A stretch of DNA of 64,000 bases from Brachypodium distachyon (Eukaryota > Streptophyta > Magnoliopsida > Poales > Poaceae): assembly GCF_000005505.3 (NCBI RefSeq), contig NC_016132.3:37772914-37836913 (forward strand). Direction: 5' to 3'. Of the stretch, positions 24,501 through 38,038 are shown piece by piece (the first letter of the stretch is position 1; every line of letters starts with the position of its first letter). A model generated the notes under the pieces. The model was given only the letters and a program-made list of their open reading frames with translations. It was not told where the DNA came from and searched no databases. A program made the position numbers and the translations under genes.

Positions 24501-27020
24501 CCATGACCCCTAGAAAACTGTATCTGTTAACAGCCAATGACTTCACCGTTCCAACTCCGCTTTTGTCCCAACCTTGTTCCTACCTCTTAGATCTATGCCT
24601 AGGACAGCCTAACAATAGTTAGGTACTATTTAATTTAAACTTCGTATATTCCTTTGGTTCTTTATTTGGAGTTATGATTTGGAGTTCTCGAATAGTTATT
24701 TATTATTGATTTTTGTTCTTCGCGATAGATTATACGGAGTGCGGTAACTGTGAGTATCGAAAAGAAGAAAAATACAAAGACACTAATCAGGCAAGTTCAC
24801 TTTGACCATCATCCCATTATTTTATTATGCACTAAATTTTATTAGTTGCATTGTTAGGATTATTATTGTATATATGCTAGCTATGATCTGTCCTAATAGT
24901 ATAGGATACCCTTTGTCATGACCTTACCACCAATTGCCATCGTAGTAGTAAAATGCTATGCTATGAGAATATACGAGGGTGGTGTTATTGCAATGTGATA
25001 CTATTGAATTACAATATGATTTTCCTATTGTATGGCAAAACAAGTAATTCAATGAACCTTTCTGGGTGGGCTGCTTTGAGTTTTCGGATGTCGTGACGTT
25101 AGGTCCATTTCTATGGGGCCCGCTGAGTCGTCTCTCCGTGTGATTCGGGAGCGTCCATGATCGTCTCCCCGTGCGATTCGGGGAGCGCCTGCGTCACAAT
25201 GTGGGATGCCACTGAAGGGGCGCGTAGAGATAAACAAAAACTTTTCCTACGCGAACTCCCAAGATCTAGCCGAGGTAGAAGGCCACGAGGATTACCACTA
25301 GACGCGCAGTTGCGGATTATTGATGCGGCGCCTTGATGCAGTGCAGTCCCTCGATCCGATCCAGCCGATCCAATCCCGCGATCGTCGAAGTGCTGAACGT
25401 ACAGCACCTCTGCCGGTATCCACACGTGCGAGGAGGAGCTCTGGCGGCGGACTGCTAGGTCCGGTGCGACGGTTGAACTGAATCGGGCTAGGGTTCTCAA
25501 CGCATGAGAGTGGAAAAACCGTGCCCCTTAGGCATCCCACGCCCCTGCTTATATATCGAGTGGAAGTGGGCTCCAAGCCTTGTGGCCCATCCACCCTGCG
25601 AGTCCAACTCGCATTGTCAGCCCAATTCCAGTTCGGGTCCAACCCGACCAAATACTTGCTCCCGCTCTTAAGTGTGTGACCCCGCAGGCTCATGGCGACT
25701 TGGACACGATTGGAGTCCAACTCACAATCGATCAATCGGTAGCGGCTCCTAGCAGAACGTGCCGACTCCCAAGTACCATCGAGTCATGACGACGTACCTT
25801 CCAATGTGACATACGTCTTAGTCCCTTTTGCCTCACGATATACCTTGTCGAACTATAGGCGATTAATCGTCATCCCTTTAATAGTTCAACTCTCTTCTCG
25901 ATCTGTGATATACGATTCATCCGACTAACTCTTAGTCGATCGACCCGGTTAACAGTTAACCAAGTCGCGCATGGCCATGCTTCCCGAATCATATCACTCG
26001 AGAGGGCCCAGAGATTATCTCTCCAGTCGGAGGGGCAAAATCCCATCTTGGTTATCCACATCACACAGCTTGATTCTCAGTCAACCCGAACTCTGCCTTT
26101 ATAACTGCCCTGTTACGGAACAACGTTTGACAGAACCTAAGTTGGTGATCCACAACTCGGATTGTGCGATAACCTCAGGTCTAAGGATTACATTGATTGA
26201 GACATGCAAATGACGACCTACTCGTTGCATCTCAATATGGGTCAGTCCGACTCGCTAAACTCTTTAACCGAGTCCGTGTAAGCTGGAATGACATCACCAT
26301 GCCCATGACAAGTGGAACCGAGTCATCAGCCAACTTTCACATTAGTCTAGGTTATGTGTCCAGCACAACCTCAATGACTAAGGACAATTTAGTATGAACA
26401 ACATGAATACATAGTTCCACAATCAAATCACATATTCAATGATACATATCAGATGTTCAAACAAGGACAACTTAATAATATTTATGAATACATTGAGAAT
26501 TACATCATACATGATTGCCTCTAGGGCATATTCCCAACAACCACCCGGGGTAACCAGAGACTGGACTAGTTTCCTGTGTAGTAGCTTTCAGTACAACCAC
26601 ATGGTATTATGGGCTCTGCCAGGATGGATGTAAGAAATATGAACCTGGATCCGAGGTGACATCGGTATGTAGCAGTGTAGGTTGGAACGCGTCCCTCATG
26701 TGGTTTGGGGGAATATGTTCTGAAAATTCCTGTAATCGATGCCGTTGCTACTCCACCTGGATGACAGCAAGAGATTAACATGTCGATTTCTTGTGGGTAA
26801 AGTGTACCACCTCTCGAGAGTGTCAAACTAAGTACTTAGCCGTGTCCCCGGTTACGGACAATTATGAGCAACTAGATATTGGGGCTGTAAGGAAGGTCTC
26901 ACTCATTTCAATTTCCTAATAAAATGAATGGTTTGAACTGGGTAGGAGCATTGATGTTTCTACTCAATGTGCCTAGGTTAATAGGAGCATGGGTGTTTCT
27001 ACCCCGTGTCTAACAGTAAT
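21573..27020 (+). mobile_element. Gypsy-like LTR element, copy 1, truncated at its 3' end
   Basis: It starts TGTAACATCCCAG directly after TNP2 codons and runs plus-strand. It is homologous along its length, in inverted orientation, to 33227-38033: shared landmarks are the AAAGAAAAAGAAAA tract followed by CCAATTGGGCCGGCCC, the GGGTGGGCTGCTTTGAG region, the AACCAGAGACTGG block and the TAGGAGCATGGGTGTTTCTA end. The complete inverted copy has TG...CA ends and a 5-bp target duplication and no internal coding region, so this is read as a solo LTR of more than 4 kb. Degenerate internal repeats (TATCTTTTGA, TATCTGTTAACA) lie at about 23380-24550. Similarity stops near 27020; the 3' end and its target duplication are missing. 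A Copia solo LTR (25213-26539) interrupts it. Short GC-rich frames at 22541-23380 are shadows of the LTR leader. Family name not assigned. Confidence 0.7.
25213..26539 (-). mobile_element. Copia solo LTR, BARE-lineage type, in copy 1
   Basis: Read on the minus strand it starts TGTTGGGAATATGCCC, continues TAGAGGCAATCATG, and ends CGCGCCCCTTCA. The target duplication is GCCAC on the left (25208-25212) and ACCAC on the right (26540-26544), one base different. At 1327 bp with no internal region it is a solo LTR produced by recombination. Its first 26 bases nearly match the Angela-type LTR at 34221, and a CTGGAGAGATAATCTCTGG block corresponds to one there, but most of the sequence differs, so it is a related but distinct family. 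Confidence 0.85.
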
Positions 27021-27125
27021 ACTTCACGAGCACTTTGCAATCTAGCAGATCTCCGTGGTTCTAGTGCTTTTGCCGGCATAGATACCACGACCGGCTCAGC
27101 CTCCAAGACTGTAGCCGACTCGCCT
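27021..27125. other. unassigned 105-bp junction sequence
   Basis: Between the truncated end of LTR copy 1 and the truncated Copia fragment lie about 105 bases matching nothing else I can see in the window. They may be filler DNA from double-strand break repair, or the remaining end of copy 1 that has no counterpart in copy 2. Confidence 0.5.
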
Positions 27126-27865
27126 CAAGAGTAACAAAATCCACAAAGGAAACAAGGGGAATCAACTTTTCAATTTGGTGAAACCCTAGATCAAGATCCT
27201 CTCCTTCAAATTAATTCTCAAAGAATCAAGAGTGGGGAAGCACTAGGGAGGAAGATCTAGGAATTTGAAGCTCTTATATTTAGGGGAGAGAGGAATAGCT
27301 CGGTGGAGAAGAAGTCCCGAGGTAGGGGACGACTCCTATTTAAAGGGCACCTCAAAAACTGACCGTTATTATTATTTCGCGCAGCCAGATGGTAGAGAGG
27401 TAGCAGAGAGGTACTACCGCTCCGGTACCGCCCCACTACCGCTAGAAGACAGTAGCGTTTAGGTGCGGTTCCGGTACTGGGGTGGAACTACCGGCCCCGG
27501 TACTACCGGCCTGAATAGAGCTGCACTGCCGCCCTGGAGACATTTAGGCACTAAACTCTTAGGCTAAGATTATGAGGTGGTCTCTCTCCAACTTAGAAAA
27601 CGGCTTTATGTGGGTGCAAATAGTAGATTTGTGTACGTGAAGTTGATTCACCCAAACCTTTCCCATGTGGACTCCCTCTTAATAGTACGGATTTCCTACG
27701 ACTCAATATAAATAAAAAGCCGTAAATTGTTCTACGCTTCTTTCCTTTTTGAGGGCAACGAACCGTCTTGTGCCATTTGATCTCACATACACTCGAGCAC
27801 ACGGTTAGTCCACGAGTCATGTTCTCATTAACACCAAAACACTTAGGGATCGAAATGCCGATTCA
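27126..27865 (-). repeat. partial 3' LTR of the Copia fragment
   Basis: The minus strand starts TGAATCGGCATTTCG right after the polypurine run CCAAAAAGGGGAAGAT (27881-27866). It contains the TACCGC/GGTACT-rich segment at 27390-27510. It stops at 27126, before the expected LTR end. Confidence 0.75.
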
Positions 27866-30253
27866 ATCTTCCCCTTTTTGGTGTTTGATGACAACACAAC
27901 GATTTGCAATAAGATATAACAATAAAGCTTAAAGCAAAGGGATATAAAATATAGACGGGCTTCCCCTAGATATATGCACCATTTAAATTTGCTTTTGGAA
28001 TGCAAAGTGCACATACTCTAGGATCAACGCTCTCCCTAGATTTTATAAACCAACAACTCAATTGCAAAGGATTAAGGATATTTCAATGAGAGCTTCACAT
28101 AGATCTGTAAGGGATCATTCATACAAGATATAGATCATACCTCCAAGAGTCATATCAAAAGTGAATGAACCCTACATGGACTTATCCAACAATGTATATA
28201 GAGCAATGTTTTCATGAAGCATAATGGGTTAGATACACCCAACAATTGAAATCATACCTTTTGCAATGAGATCGTGCCATGGAGCAATTATAGAAGGGCA
28301 AAATTAAAAACATCTCCACAACACAATTAGTAAGACATGATATAGACATAAATCACATATGATATATAGCAAGTCATAATAGGTATAAAGCACATCACAA
28401 AGTGAACATTAAGCACATGACAAGCCATTACATATCAATCATATAAAGAACATGTCTTACGCAAATTGTATCAAAGCATAAGAACCTAAAAAGGTCACCA
28501 TTAGTTCAAAGCAATGACACAAATAACATAAATAAATGTATCGATCAAACCACACACAAATAAAGTTCACAAGCACCATCAAATGAAATGTATAAAGAAC
28601 TAAGCTTGTGACTTAAAAACCCTTGCAAATCCCCGCAAGTCTAGCAATCTAAACCTCACAACTCTTCACTAATCTCTCCTAGACTTCTCTAAACCTCTCC
28701 TCCTTTGGCATCAAGACACCAAAAAGGAAAGAACGTCCCAAAAAGGAGATCAACCGGAGGCTACGGAGGCTTCATCTTCTTCTTTGTCTTGGGGGTCATC
28801 TTCTTCATATTGGGTTGGAGGTTGACGTGGAAAACTTCATCTTCATCTCAAACTCCATGAATTGATTTCCATTCTTCAAGGGTGACAAATTTGATTTGCT
28901 TCCATTAGCATCATCCATATTGATTGCACTCAACATCTTCTTTTCATTGAAATGGATGATCTTTGCATTCTTGTTGGAAACAAAACACTTTCTTCATCTT
29001 CCTTTCTATCTTGCCAAACACACTGTCATTCTTGCTTGGGGCTCTATGTGGCATCTCAAAAACAATATCATCACAATGACCGAAGTGAGCTTCAAAACTA
29101 AACCTTGCCTCGGCATGCTTCTTTATTTCTAAAAATCTCTCTTTTCTTGGTCACTTTCTTTCCATAGATTTTCTTGAGCTAGCACCTGTGAAAGATCTAT
29201 AGATACGAGGGAATAAATAAGTACACAAACTCCCGGAAACAAAGCTACTCCAAGACTAGATTCTACCAATAGACATGGCACATTACTCACAAAAACACCT
29301 AGGGCATCAACCCTAGAGAAAATGAGAAAATTACCCGTCTTCATGATAGAGGAGATGAAGGGAAACGGTTCCCGTGGAATAGATGTTTGGGAGGACCGGA
29401 TAACCGGTTGATCCAAGCATTAGCTTGGGGAGTTCGCCAAAGAAGGGAGCGGAGGAACTATATGGTTGGGGGCACAGATGGAGAAGGAAGAAAACTCCCA
29501 CTCGACCAGCCCCAGCCCATTCATTTTAGAAATCCACTGTTGGTGGTTGTACCATCGTCCGGTAGTACCGCCCTGGGAGGAGCAGTAGTACCGCCCTGGA
29601 ATGGCGGAACCTCCAAGTCTCAAAACATGGAACTTGTGCTTTGAGAATAGATGGTTTCAAGGTAAGATTAAAGGCTAACGATAAGATGCACACAAAGTAT
29701 ATAATATGGCAATACACACTCAAATTGCAAGTAGCAAATTAAAACCAATTATGATTGTTTTTCCATAGATAATCATACAATGACATATTGTCTAGATATG
29801 CAATGAATTGCAAATAAGAACCAACTCCTCACATGAGGAGGTGGTGGCCTTAGCCACCATGTTTGAGCAAATATGATTTTGACACCTCGAAGATAAAATC
29901 TTGGGCTCAAGAATCAAAAATCACAATTAAGCACAAAGTAAATTAAACAATTTATGCATAGTACAAGTAGCATTTGCCCATGAATAGAGCTATGCTCCCC
30001 TTACATTCATGCCTACACCAAAACAAGATAAATGTGAACTGTGGGTAGGTGTGCAAATCATCATACCACATTACTTGAATCTTATGATATTTAGCTCACA
30101 CCTCAATTCACATAATCTTGCTTCATCAAGTAGCTTCATGAAAACATCCGCTAGTTTCTTGCCAGTGGCTACAAATGAGAGCTCAATATATATCACCACG
30201 GTCCACGTGCACTCAAATGAATATGATGACGAATCTCAATATGCTTCATCTTG

Positions 30254-33226
30254 CTATGTTGCACGGGGTTGCATGGGGTTGTGGATAATCTTGATAGTAC
30301 TCCCATTGTCACACAAGAGAGGCACAGTTTCACAAGTGATTCCAAAGTCCAATAAGGTTTGCCTCATCCATAACAATTGTGCACAACAACTTGCGGCTGC
30401 GACAACTTGGCTTCGGTGGTAGATAGAGACACACAATTTTGCTTCTTATAAGACAACACACCAAAGACCTACCAATAAATTGGCAAGCCCCGGATGTGGA
30501 CTTCATATCCATTTTGTCTCCCGTCCAATCCAAATCCGAATATCCAATAAAATTGAACTTGAACCTTTAGGATACCATAATCCAAAGTTTAAGGTATGAA
30601 CCAAGTATCAAAAGATTCTTTTGACTGCCACTAATTAAGTGACAATCTCTTGGTGCGGATTGACATCTTGCACAAACACCCACACTCAACATAATATCCG
30701 ATCTAGATGTACAATTGGGATCGAGATCAAGAGAACTTGATGTTGGCATTGGAGTCCTTGCACACTAGGCATCATCCATCTTGAATTTCTTGAGCATGTC
30801 TTGGGTATATTTAGCTTGATTAATGAAAATCCGTTCTCTCAATTGTTTGATTTTGAATCCAAGGAAGAACTCCAATTCACCCATCATAGACATCTCAAAC
30901 TTATCGGTCATTAGCTTAGAAAATCATCACTCAAAGCATTGTTAGAATAACCACAATATATAATGTCATCAACATATAGTTGACATATAAACAAATCACC
31001 ACCAAATCTCTTAGTAGAAAGAGTGGAATCAATTAGCCCAATTTCAAACCCACAATCCACTAACAACTCTCTAAGGTGCTCATACCACGCATGTGGAGCT
31101 TTCATAAGTCGATAGAGCGCCTTATCAAGTTTATAGATGTGGTTAGGAAATTTAGGATTCTCAAATACCGGTGGTTCTTTGACATACACCAAATCATTTA
31201 GTGGACCATAGAGAAATGCACTTTTAATGCGATGCATATGCAAAGTAATATTATGATGTGATGCATATGCAAGCAAGATATGAATAGATTCAAGGCGAGC
31301 AACGGGAGCGAAAGTTTCACCGTAGTCAATACTCTCGACTTGGGAGAAACCTTGAGCCACCAATCTTGCCTTGTTCCTTGTCACTTGCCCAAGGACATCT
31401 TGCTTGTTTTTAAATATCCATTTGGTCCATATGGCATTCTCGCAATTAATCCTTTGGCTTCTCAACCAATGACCACACTAGTTGCATAAGAAGTTGTTTA
31501 ATTCTTCATCCATGGCATTAAGCCAAACCGGATCTTCGAGTGCTTCATGTACCTTTTGAGGCATAACTACACAATAGACAAAAGCATGATGTTCACAAAA
31601 GTTAGCTAATTATCTATGAGTTGATACCCTTTTCCTCATGCTTCCTAGGACCTTGTTCAAGGTGTGTTCTTGTTGTTGAAGACGTGAGGCGATCCCCATA
31701 GCACGACGATCAAGAGCTTCTTGAGATGTATCTTGACGCTCGATGGAAGCTTATCATCTTAAGGATCTTGATCTTGGGCATCATTTAGTGATGAATCACC
31801 AACATCTTGAGTTTGATCTTGCCCTTGATCAACTTGGTCATCAACATGAGGGACTTGTTCTTGTTCTTGGTTTGCTTGTGGATCTTGTGTAGGTGAGGGC
31901 TCCACTTGAGTAGAGCATTGTTCTTCTCCTTCCACACGGGGTTCCTCAATGGGCACGATTTGACCTATGCCCATTCTTCGTATGGCTTGGGGAGGAATTT
32001 CAACATCTACATCAACAAGATCAACTTGCCCCACATGGGAGCCATTATTCTCATCAAACTCCATGCAACAAGATTCTTTAACGATTCCAATGGATTTGTT
32101 GTTGTCTCTATAAGCATGGGGGTAAGAAGCATAACCAACAAATATTCCCTCATAAGTTTAAGTTCACACATAGCTAAATGAACACCTTTCTTGAAAATGA
32201 AACACTTACAACCGAATAGCCGAAAGTACTTGAGGGTGGCCTTGTGTCTCGCTACAATTTCATAAGGAGTCTTATTCAAGATCTTGTGGAGATAGATATG
32301 GTTGGTTGCATGACATGCGGTGTTAATTGCTTTGACCCAAAAGTTGTATGGAGAGTTAAACTACTCCAACAATGTCCTTGCCGCATCCATACGAGTCATA
32401 TTCTTTCTCTCCACTACACCATTTTGTTGAGGGGTATATGCAGCGGAATATTGACATTGATACCCGCAATAGTCAAAAATTCATCCAAGGTGTAGTTCTT
32501 AAACTCGGTGCCGTTGTCGCTTCTAATAGCCAAAATATTTGAATCAAATTGGCGTTGGGCTTCATTGGAAAAGTCGATGAAGGTTTGTTGGGTCTCACTC
32601 TTGACTTCAATAATATACCCTTGTGTACCTATAATAGTCATTAACAATAACCAAACAATATTTCATACCACCAAGACTCTCATTAGTTGGAGGACCGAAG
32701 AGATCCAAGTGAATGAGCTCCAAGGGCCTCTTGGAAGTGATAAAGTTCTTGTCAAGATGCCTCTCTTCTCATGTAATTTACCTTCAATGCAAGCACACTA
32801 CGAGCACAATCTTTGGCAAAATTCACATTGGTTAGTTCAAGCACATGTTCCCCCCTTTAGAAGACTTCGAAAAGATCTCATATTGACATGGGTTAAATGA
32901 CAATGCCAAAGCCATCCCATATCAAATTTAGCCATTGGACATGTTTCGGTTTTAGTGGGTTTCTTAAAGAAATCTACCACATAAAAACCATTTTCCACAT
33001 ATCCAACATAGGCTACTTTAAGAGTCTTACTCCATAAAAGGATCGCATGGTGTATACCAAATAAAGATGAAAAGATGATAAGTGCTCATTGACAAATGGA
33101 AAGTAAATTGAATGAAAGAGTCTCAACAAAGAATGACTTTCTCAATGGAAGAATTCAAAGAGATTCTCACCTTGCGTAGACTCAATACCTTTTAATTTGA
33201 AGAGTCCCCCAATATAACTTGGTTGT
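30254..33226 (-). pseudogene. Copia pol: integrase, reverse transcriptase, RNase H (decayed)
   Basis: From right to left on the minus strand: integrase core with IRSDNGTEFKN (about 32520-32560), then the KTPYEI...FGCKCF region (about 32200-32280); an acidic linker (DQVDQGQDQ, about 31800-31850); reverse transcriptase at 31465-30911 with ETFAPVARLESI and the catalytic LYVDDIIYCG (YVDD at about 30965-30976); and RNase H with KSTSGACQFIGRSLV (about 30460-30500) and VAAASCCAQLLWMRQTL. Several frames are needed, so frameshifts and stops separate the domains. The first catalytic aspartate of the transcriptase, normally in MDVKSAF, is replaced (HRIKSAF). The order integrase before transcriptase defines Copia. 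The upstream part of the polyprotein is cut by the LTR copy 2 insertion at 33226. Confidence 0.88.
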
Positions 33227-36200
33227 TGAAGCGATTCCGCCCCCCCTTACAGGGTTCGATCTCTTGCTTACTGTGCTAGTCCTTGGATCGACTCACTAGC
33301 ACAGACAGTTTCATGATGAAATATACAGAAACAAAGGTCAAAAATACTTTATTACATCGCATCATTCAGGATTTAAATAATACTTAGAACCTCGCATGAC
33401 CTCTTGGGCCAGCATAAAACAAATACTGTTTCAACATTATAAAACAATGTTTCAGAATACTGTAGCGGAAAAGGGTAGAACATAAGGGCCACAACTACTC
33501 CAAGGTGAGAGCATGTTGGAATGTAAGCACATGACCCACAACATAACGACGAACCTCACTCATCGTCGGATCCACCTGCATTGTTAAATGCAGCCACTAC
33601 GTGGTCAATACATTTGAATGTATTGGCAAGTTCACCAGAGTTATAAAGGACCTACCAAGTACATGCATCTTTTGGCTATGTGGGGTTTGGCTATTTGTAT
33701 AAAAGCATCATTGTTCAATCCTATCATTTCTAAACAAATAGTTTTAATTCTATTGGACACGGGATAGAAACACCCATGCTCCTATTAACCTAGGCACATT
33801 GAGTAGACACATCAATGCTCCTACCCAGTTCAATCCATTCATTTTATTAAGAAATTGGAATGAGTGAGACCTTCCTTACAGCCCCAATATCTAGTTGCTC
33901 ATAATTGTCCGTAACCGGAGACACGGCTAAGTACTTAGTTTGACACTCTTAAGAGGTTGTACACATTGCCCACAAGAAACCGACGTGTTAATCCCTTGTT
34001 GTCCTCAGGGTAGAGTAGCAACGGCATCGATTACAGGAATTTTCAGAACATATTCCCCCAAACCACCTGAGGGACGCATTCCAACCTACACTGCTACATA
34101 CCGATGTCACCTCGAATCCAGGTTCATATTTCTTACGTCCATCCTGGCAGAGCCATAGTACCATGTGGTTATACTGGAAGCTACTAAACAGAAAACTAAT
34201 CCAGTCTCTGGTTACCCCGGTGTTGGAAATATGCCCTAGAGGCAATAATAAATTTGTTATTATCATATTTCATTGTTCTTGATAAATGTTTATTGCCCAT
34301 GCTATAATTGTATTGATTGGAAACTCAAATACATGTGTGGATAAATAAACAAATACCGTGTCCCTAATACGCCTCTACTAGATTAGCTCATTGATTAAAG
34401 ATGGTTAAGGTTTCCTAACCATAGACATGTGTTGTCATTTAATAACGAGATCATATCATTAGGAGAATGATGTGATGGACAGACCCAAACCTAAACATAG
34501 CTTTTGATCGTGTCACTTAAGTTTAAGTTGCTTATGTTTTATTATGTCAAGTATTATTTCTTTAGACCATGAGATCATGCCACTCCCTAGTACCGGAAGA
34601 ATACTTTGTGGGCATCAACCGTCATCTCGTAACTGGGTGATCATAAAGGTGTTTTTCAGGTATCCCAGAAGGTGCTTGTTGGGTTGTATGGATCAAGACT
34701 GGGATTTGTCACTCCTTGTGACGGAGAGATATCTCTGGGCCCTCTCGGTAATATAACATCCTAATGAGCTTGCAAGCATGCGACTAATGTGTTTAGTTGC
34801 GGGGGTATTATATTACGGAACGAGTAAAGAGAACTTGCCGGTAACGAGATTAAACTAGGTATGGCGATACCGACGATCAAATCTCGGGCAAGTAATATAT
34901 CGCGAGACAAAGAGAATTGGATACTGGATTAATTGAATCCTCGACATAGTGGTTCAACCGATGAGATCTTCGTGGAATATGTGGGAACTATTATGGACAT
35001 CCAGGTCCCGCTATTGGTTATTGATATTTGATCATGTCCACATGTTCTCGAACCCGTAGGGTCACACACTTAATGTTTCATGTTGCTTGGGTTAGATGAG
35101 ATAAATGATGATGATATCGAATTATGATTCGGAGTCTTGAATGGGATCCTAGACGCAACGAGGAGCTCCGGAATGTTCCGGAGATAAAGATTTATATATG
35201 GAAAGTTGTTTTCAGGGTTCTGGAAAGTTTGGAATATTTCCCGGTTTTGACCGGGAAGCTTCTAGAAGGTTCCGGAGGGATCCGGAGGGTTCCACCTTGA
35301 GGCCCACCTATCCCTGGGCTAAATGGGCCTGTGAGGGAGCACCCTGGCCTTAATGGGCCGAGGGGCTAGCCCACAGGGCCCATGCGGCCAGGAGGAGAGT
35401 CCTGGCCGCAGGAGAGTCCTGGCCGCATGAGAGTCCTGGCCACGGGATAGTCCTGGCCGGCCACGCCTCCTCTACCCCTATATAAATAGAAGGGGGGGCA
35501 AGGGAGAGAGACACCCCAAGCTTTCAGTTGGATCTCTCTCCCCTGAGCCCTCCTCTCCTCCTCTTCTCACGCGCACGGCGTAGCCCTGCCCGTGAGAATA
35601 TTCACCATAGTCACCACGCCGTCGTGCTGCCGGGATCTCGTCTACCTCTCCCTCTCGCTTGCTGGATCGAGGAAGGAGGAGACAACGTGAAGCTGAACGT
35701 GTGGATACCAAGGAGGTGCTGTCCGTTCGGCACTGAGATTGATCTCATTGAAAGTTCCACTACACCAACAACGATCTCGTGATCGTAACGCTTAGCGGTC
35801 TACGAGGGTATGGTGTTCATGATCCCTCTCGTTACATACATCTAGTATATATATTCTTGGGTTTTCTTCCGCACTTCTCGTAGGAAATTTTTTGTTTCCT
35901 ATGCAACGAACCTAACACCCGGGTGGCATTTCTCATTTGCGACGCAGGCGCTCCCATAGAAATGGCGAGACGACTCATAGAAATGGACCTGACGTTGCAT
36001 ACATCTTCAATTCCTCAAAGCAGCCCACCCAGGACGGTTCATTGAATTACTTGTTTTGCCATACACTAGGAAAACCATATTGTAATTCAATAGTATCACA
36101 TTGTAATAATACCACCCTCGTATATTATCATAGCATAGCATTTTACTACTACGATGGCAATTTGTGGTGAGGACATGGAAAGGGTATCCTATACTACTAG

Positions 36201-38033
36201 GAGAATCGTAGCTAGCATAGATACAATAATAATCCTAACAATGCAACTAATAAAAACTAGTGCATAATAAAATAATAGGATAATGGTCAAAGTGAACTTG
36301 CCTTGATAGCAGTTGGTACTCAAGCACTCTTCACAATCACACAGTTCGCTCTCCGAGAAAACTAATCAAATACAAACATTGCATACATAAACACACAATA
36401 CAATCAAAAGTAAAAATATATGCCATGATGCAATGCAAAACATGCATGATTGGGTTGATTTTATTTGGGTGATCAACTGGTTTAAAAACATTTGTAATTA
36501 AAATCAATGTATTAGGTTTAAAAACAAAGAGCAAAAGCTAGGATTTAAACCCTAAAACAAGGTTTTATTGGCATCAGCAAATTAATTTAGTTCAAAATAT
36601 TTATTTCCCTGTCCCAATGGACAGAGGATAATAAAACAAATTTTTGGGCACTGGTTTCAATTAAAAGGGATTTCTAACTAATTAGTTATGAATTAAATGG
36701 CATTAAACCCTATTCTGTAAATTGACTGTGGTTCAAATATTCAAATTTAAATTTGAACAGAGCCAAAAGATTCTACAGGTTGAGAGCTTTCCAAAATTGT
36801 AAATTTTGTCAAATTTGGCCAAAGGATTTAAAAGTTATAAGCATTTGAACTTACAGGGGCATTTCTGCAAAAGTGCCATTTATAAACCGGGGGATTAAAA
36901 TTACATTTTTATTTTTCTATTAAAGCCACGTGTCAGCTTATAATTGGACGATACCGGTTCGTTTAAAATTAAAACCGGGATCTAATCCTAGCCGTTGGTC
37001 AAGATCCAAGGGCTGAGATGGAATATGGAGCTCACTGGCGGCGCAGGCTCGGGCGGCGGCGGCGCGTGGTGTTCCGGCGAGTCTTCGGGCACACGAAGGG
37101 GTGCGGGAGGTGCGGCTTGATGCGGCGAGGAGGCTGATGGCGTTCCGACGACTTGGGGGCGATGGAGTCGTCATCTAGGACGACGGGAAGACGACGGCGG
37201 GCGGCGTGGGCGGCGGAGCTTCGGTTCCCCGTCGACGAGGTGCTGCGGAGCGCCAAGGACCAAACCAATCGCGTCAAAAGAACCGCCGAGAAGAGAGGAA
37301 GAGTAGGAGGCGGGTGGCGGCGAGGATGCTTCACCTTCACGTCGGCGGTGAGCGAAAAGGCGGCGGCGTCCGAAGCTTCAACGGCGAGGAATTTAGGCGG
37401 CCTGGCCGCGTGATAGCGAGGGGTGTCAGAGGGGACTTTAGTCCGGGGAAGACGGGCCTGACAGGCGGGTCCCGCCTGTCAGCGTCTCGCGGCGGCTGGC
37501 GGGCTGGCGGGCTGGTGCGCGCGTGAGGTAAGCGGGCCGGCCCAGTTGGGCGGCCGACTTTTTTTTTTCTTTTAGCCTTTTCTTTTTTTTTGTTTTTCTG
37601 ATTTCTTTGATATCTTTTGATTTTGAACTCCAAATTGACCCAAATAAATTTCAGAAAATTTGTAAAATCATGTTTTATCATGATTCAACTTTTGGGAGTA
37701 ATTTACCCTCAAAATAAAATATATAAAAATACATTTGCCCTATAAATGCCTTTAGGGCTATATAACTATTTAAATAAAATAGTTTTTTTCAACTCCAAAT
37801 AATTATCCAAAAATTATGGGATAGCTCATTTATGCAATAAACCCCTTTTATAAATAAACCCTATTGGTTTGAAGATCCAAAGCTCAAATGGGTGAAAACC
37901 CTAGGGTTTAAATTGAAATAAATTCTTTTAAAAGCCTTTTGAGATTCAAATTTTGAATTCAAATATGCAATTATGGCATGATGCTCATGGATGCAATGTA
38001 CATGTAAGAAATTTGAAATTTTGGGATGTTACA
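33227..38033 (-). mobile_element. Gypsy-like solo LTR, copy 2, TSD GTTGT
   Basis: On the minus strand it starts TGTAACATCCCAAAATTT at 38033 and ends CGGAATCGCTTCA at 33227. GTTGT lies on both sides (33222-33226 and 38034-38038), the 5-bp duplication of LTR retrotransposons. Without the Angela-type solo LTR inside it, it is about 3.1 kb. No gag or pol frame is present, so a solo LTR is the best reading. A GC-rich leader block lies at about 36940-37560; its frames are not recognisable proteins. It is inserted in the Copia gag-pol and is the inverted homologue of 21573-27020. Confidence 0.82.
34221..35917 (+). mobile_element. Angela/BARE-type Copia solo LTR, TSD CCCGG
   Basis: It starts TGTTGGAAATATGCCC, followed by TAGAGGCAATAATAAAT, and ends ACGAACCTAACA; CCCGG flanks it exactly (34216-34220, 35918-35922). 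Length 1697 bp, near the usual 1.7-1.8 kb of BARE/WIS/Angela LTRs. Familiar landmarks: GGAGAATGATGTGATGGAC, GGTATCTC-like GAGAGATATCTCTGGG, ACGGAACGAGTAAAGAG and a TATATAAATA box at about 35480-35489. No internal region, so a solo LTR. The perfect target duplication suggests it is young. Confidence 0.92.
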
Positions 38034-38038
38034 GTTGT

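Noticed and set aside
30009..30422. 137-residue plus-strand frame near 30.2 kb
   Set aside because: Antisense to the Copia RNase H region; the minus strand carries the conserved KSTSGACQF and CAQLLWMRQ words.
21573..38033. One 16.5-kb foldback transposon with giant terminal inverted repeats
   Set aside because: The TGTAACATCCCA ends mirror each other, but the right copy has its own GTTGT target duplication and TG...CA ends inside the Copia, so there are two separate LTR elements in opposite orientation.
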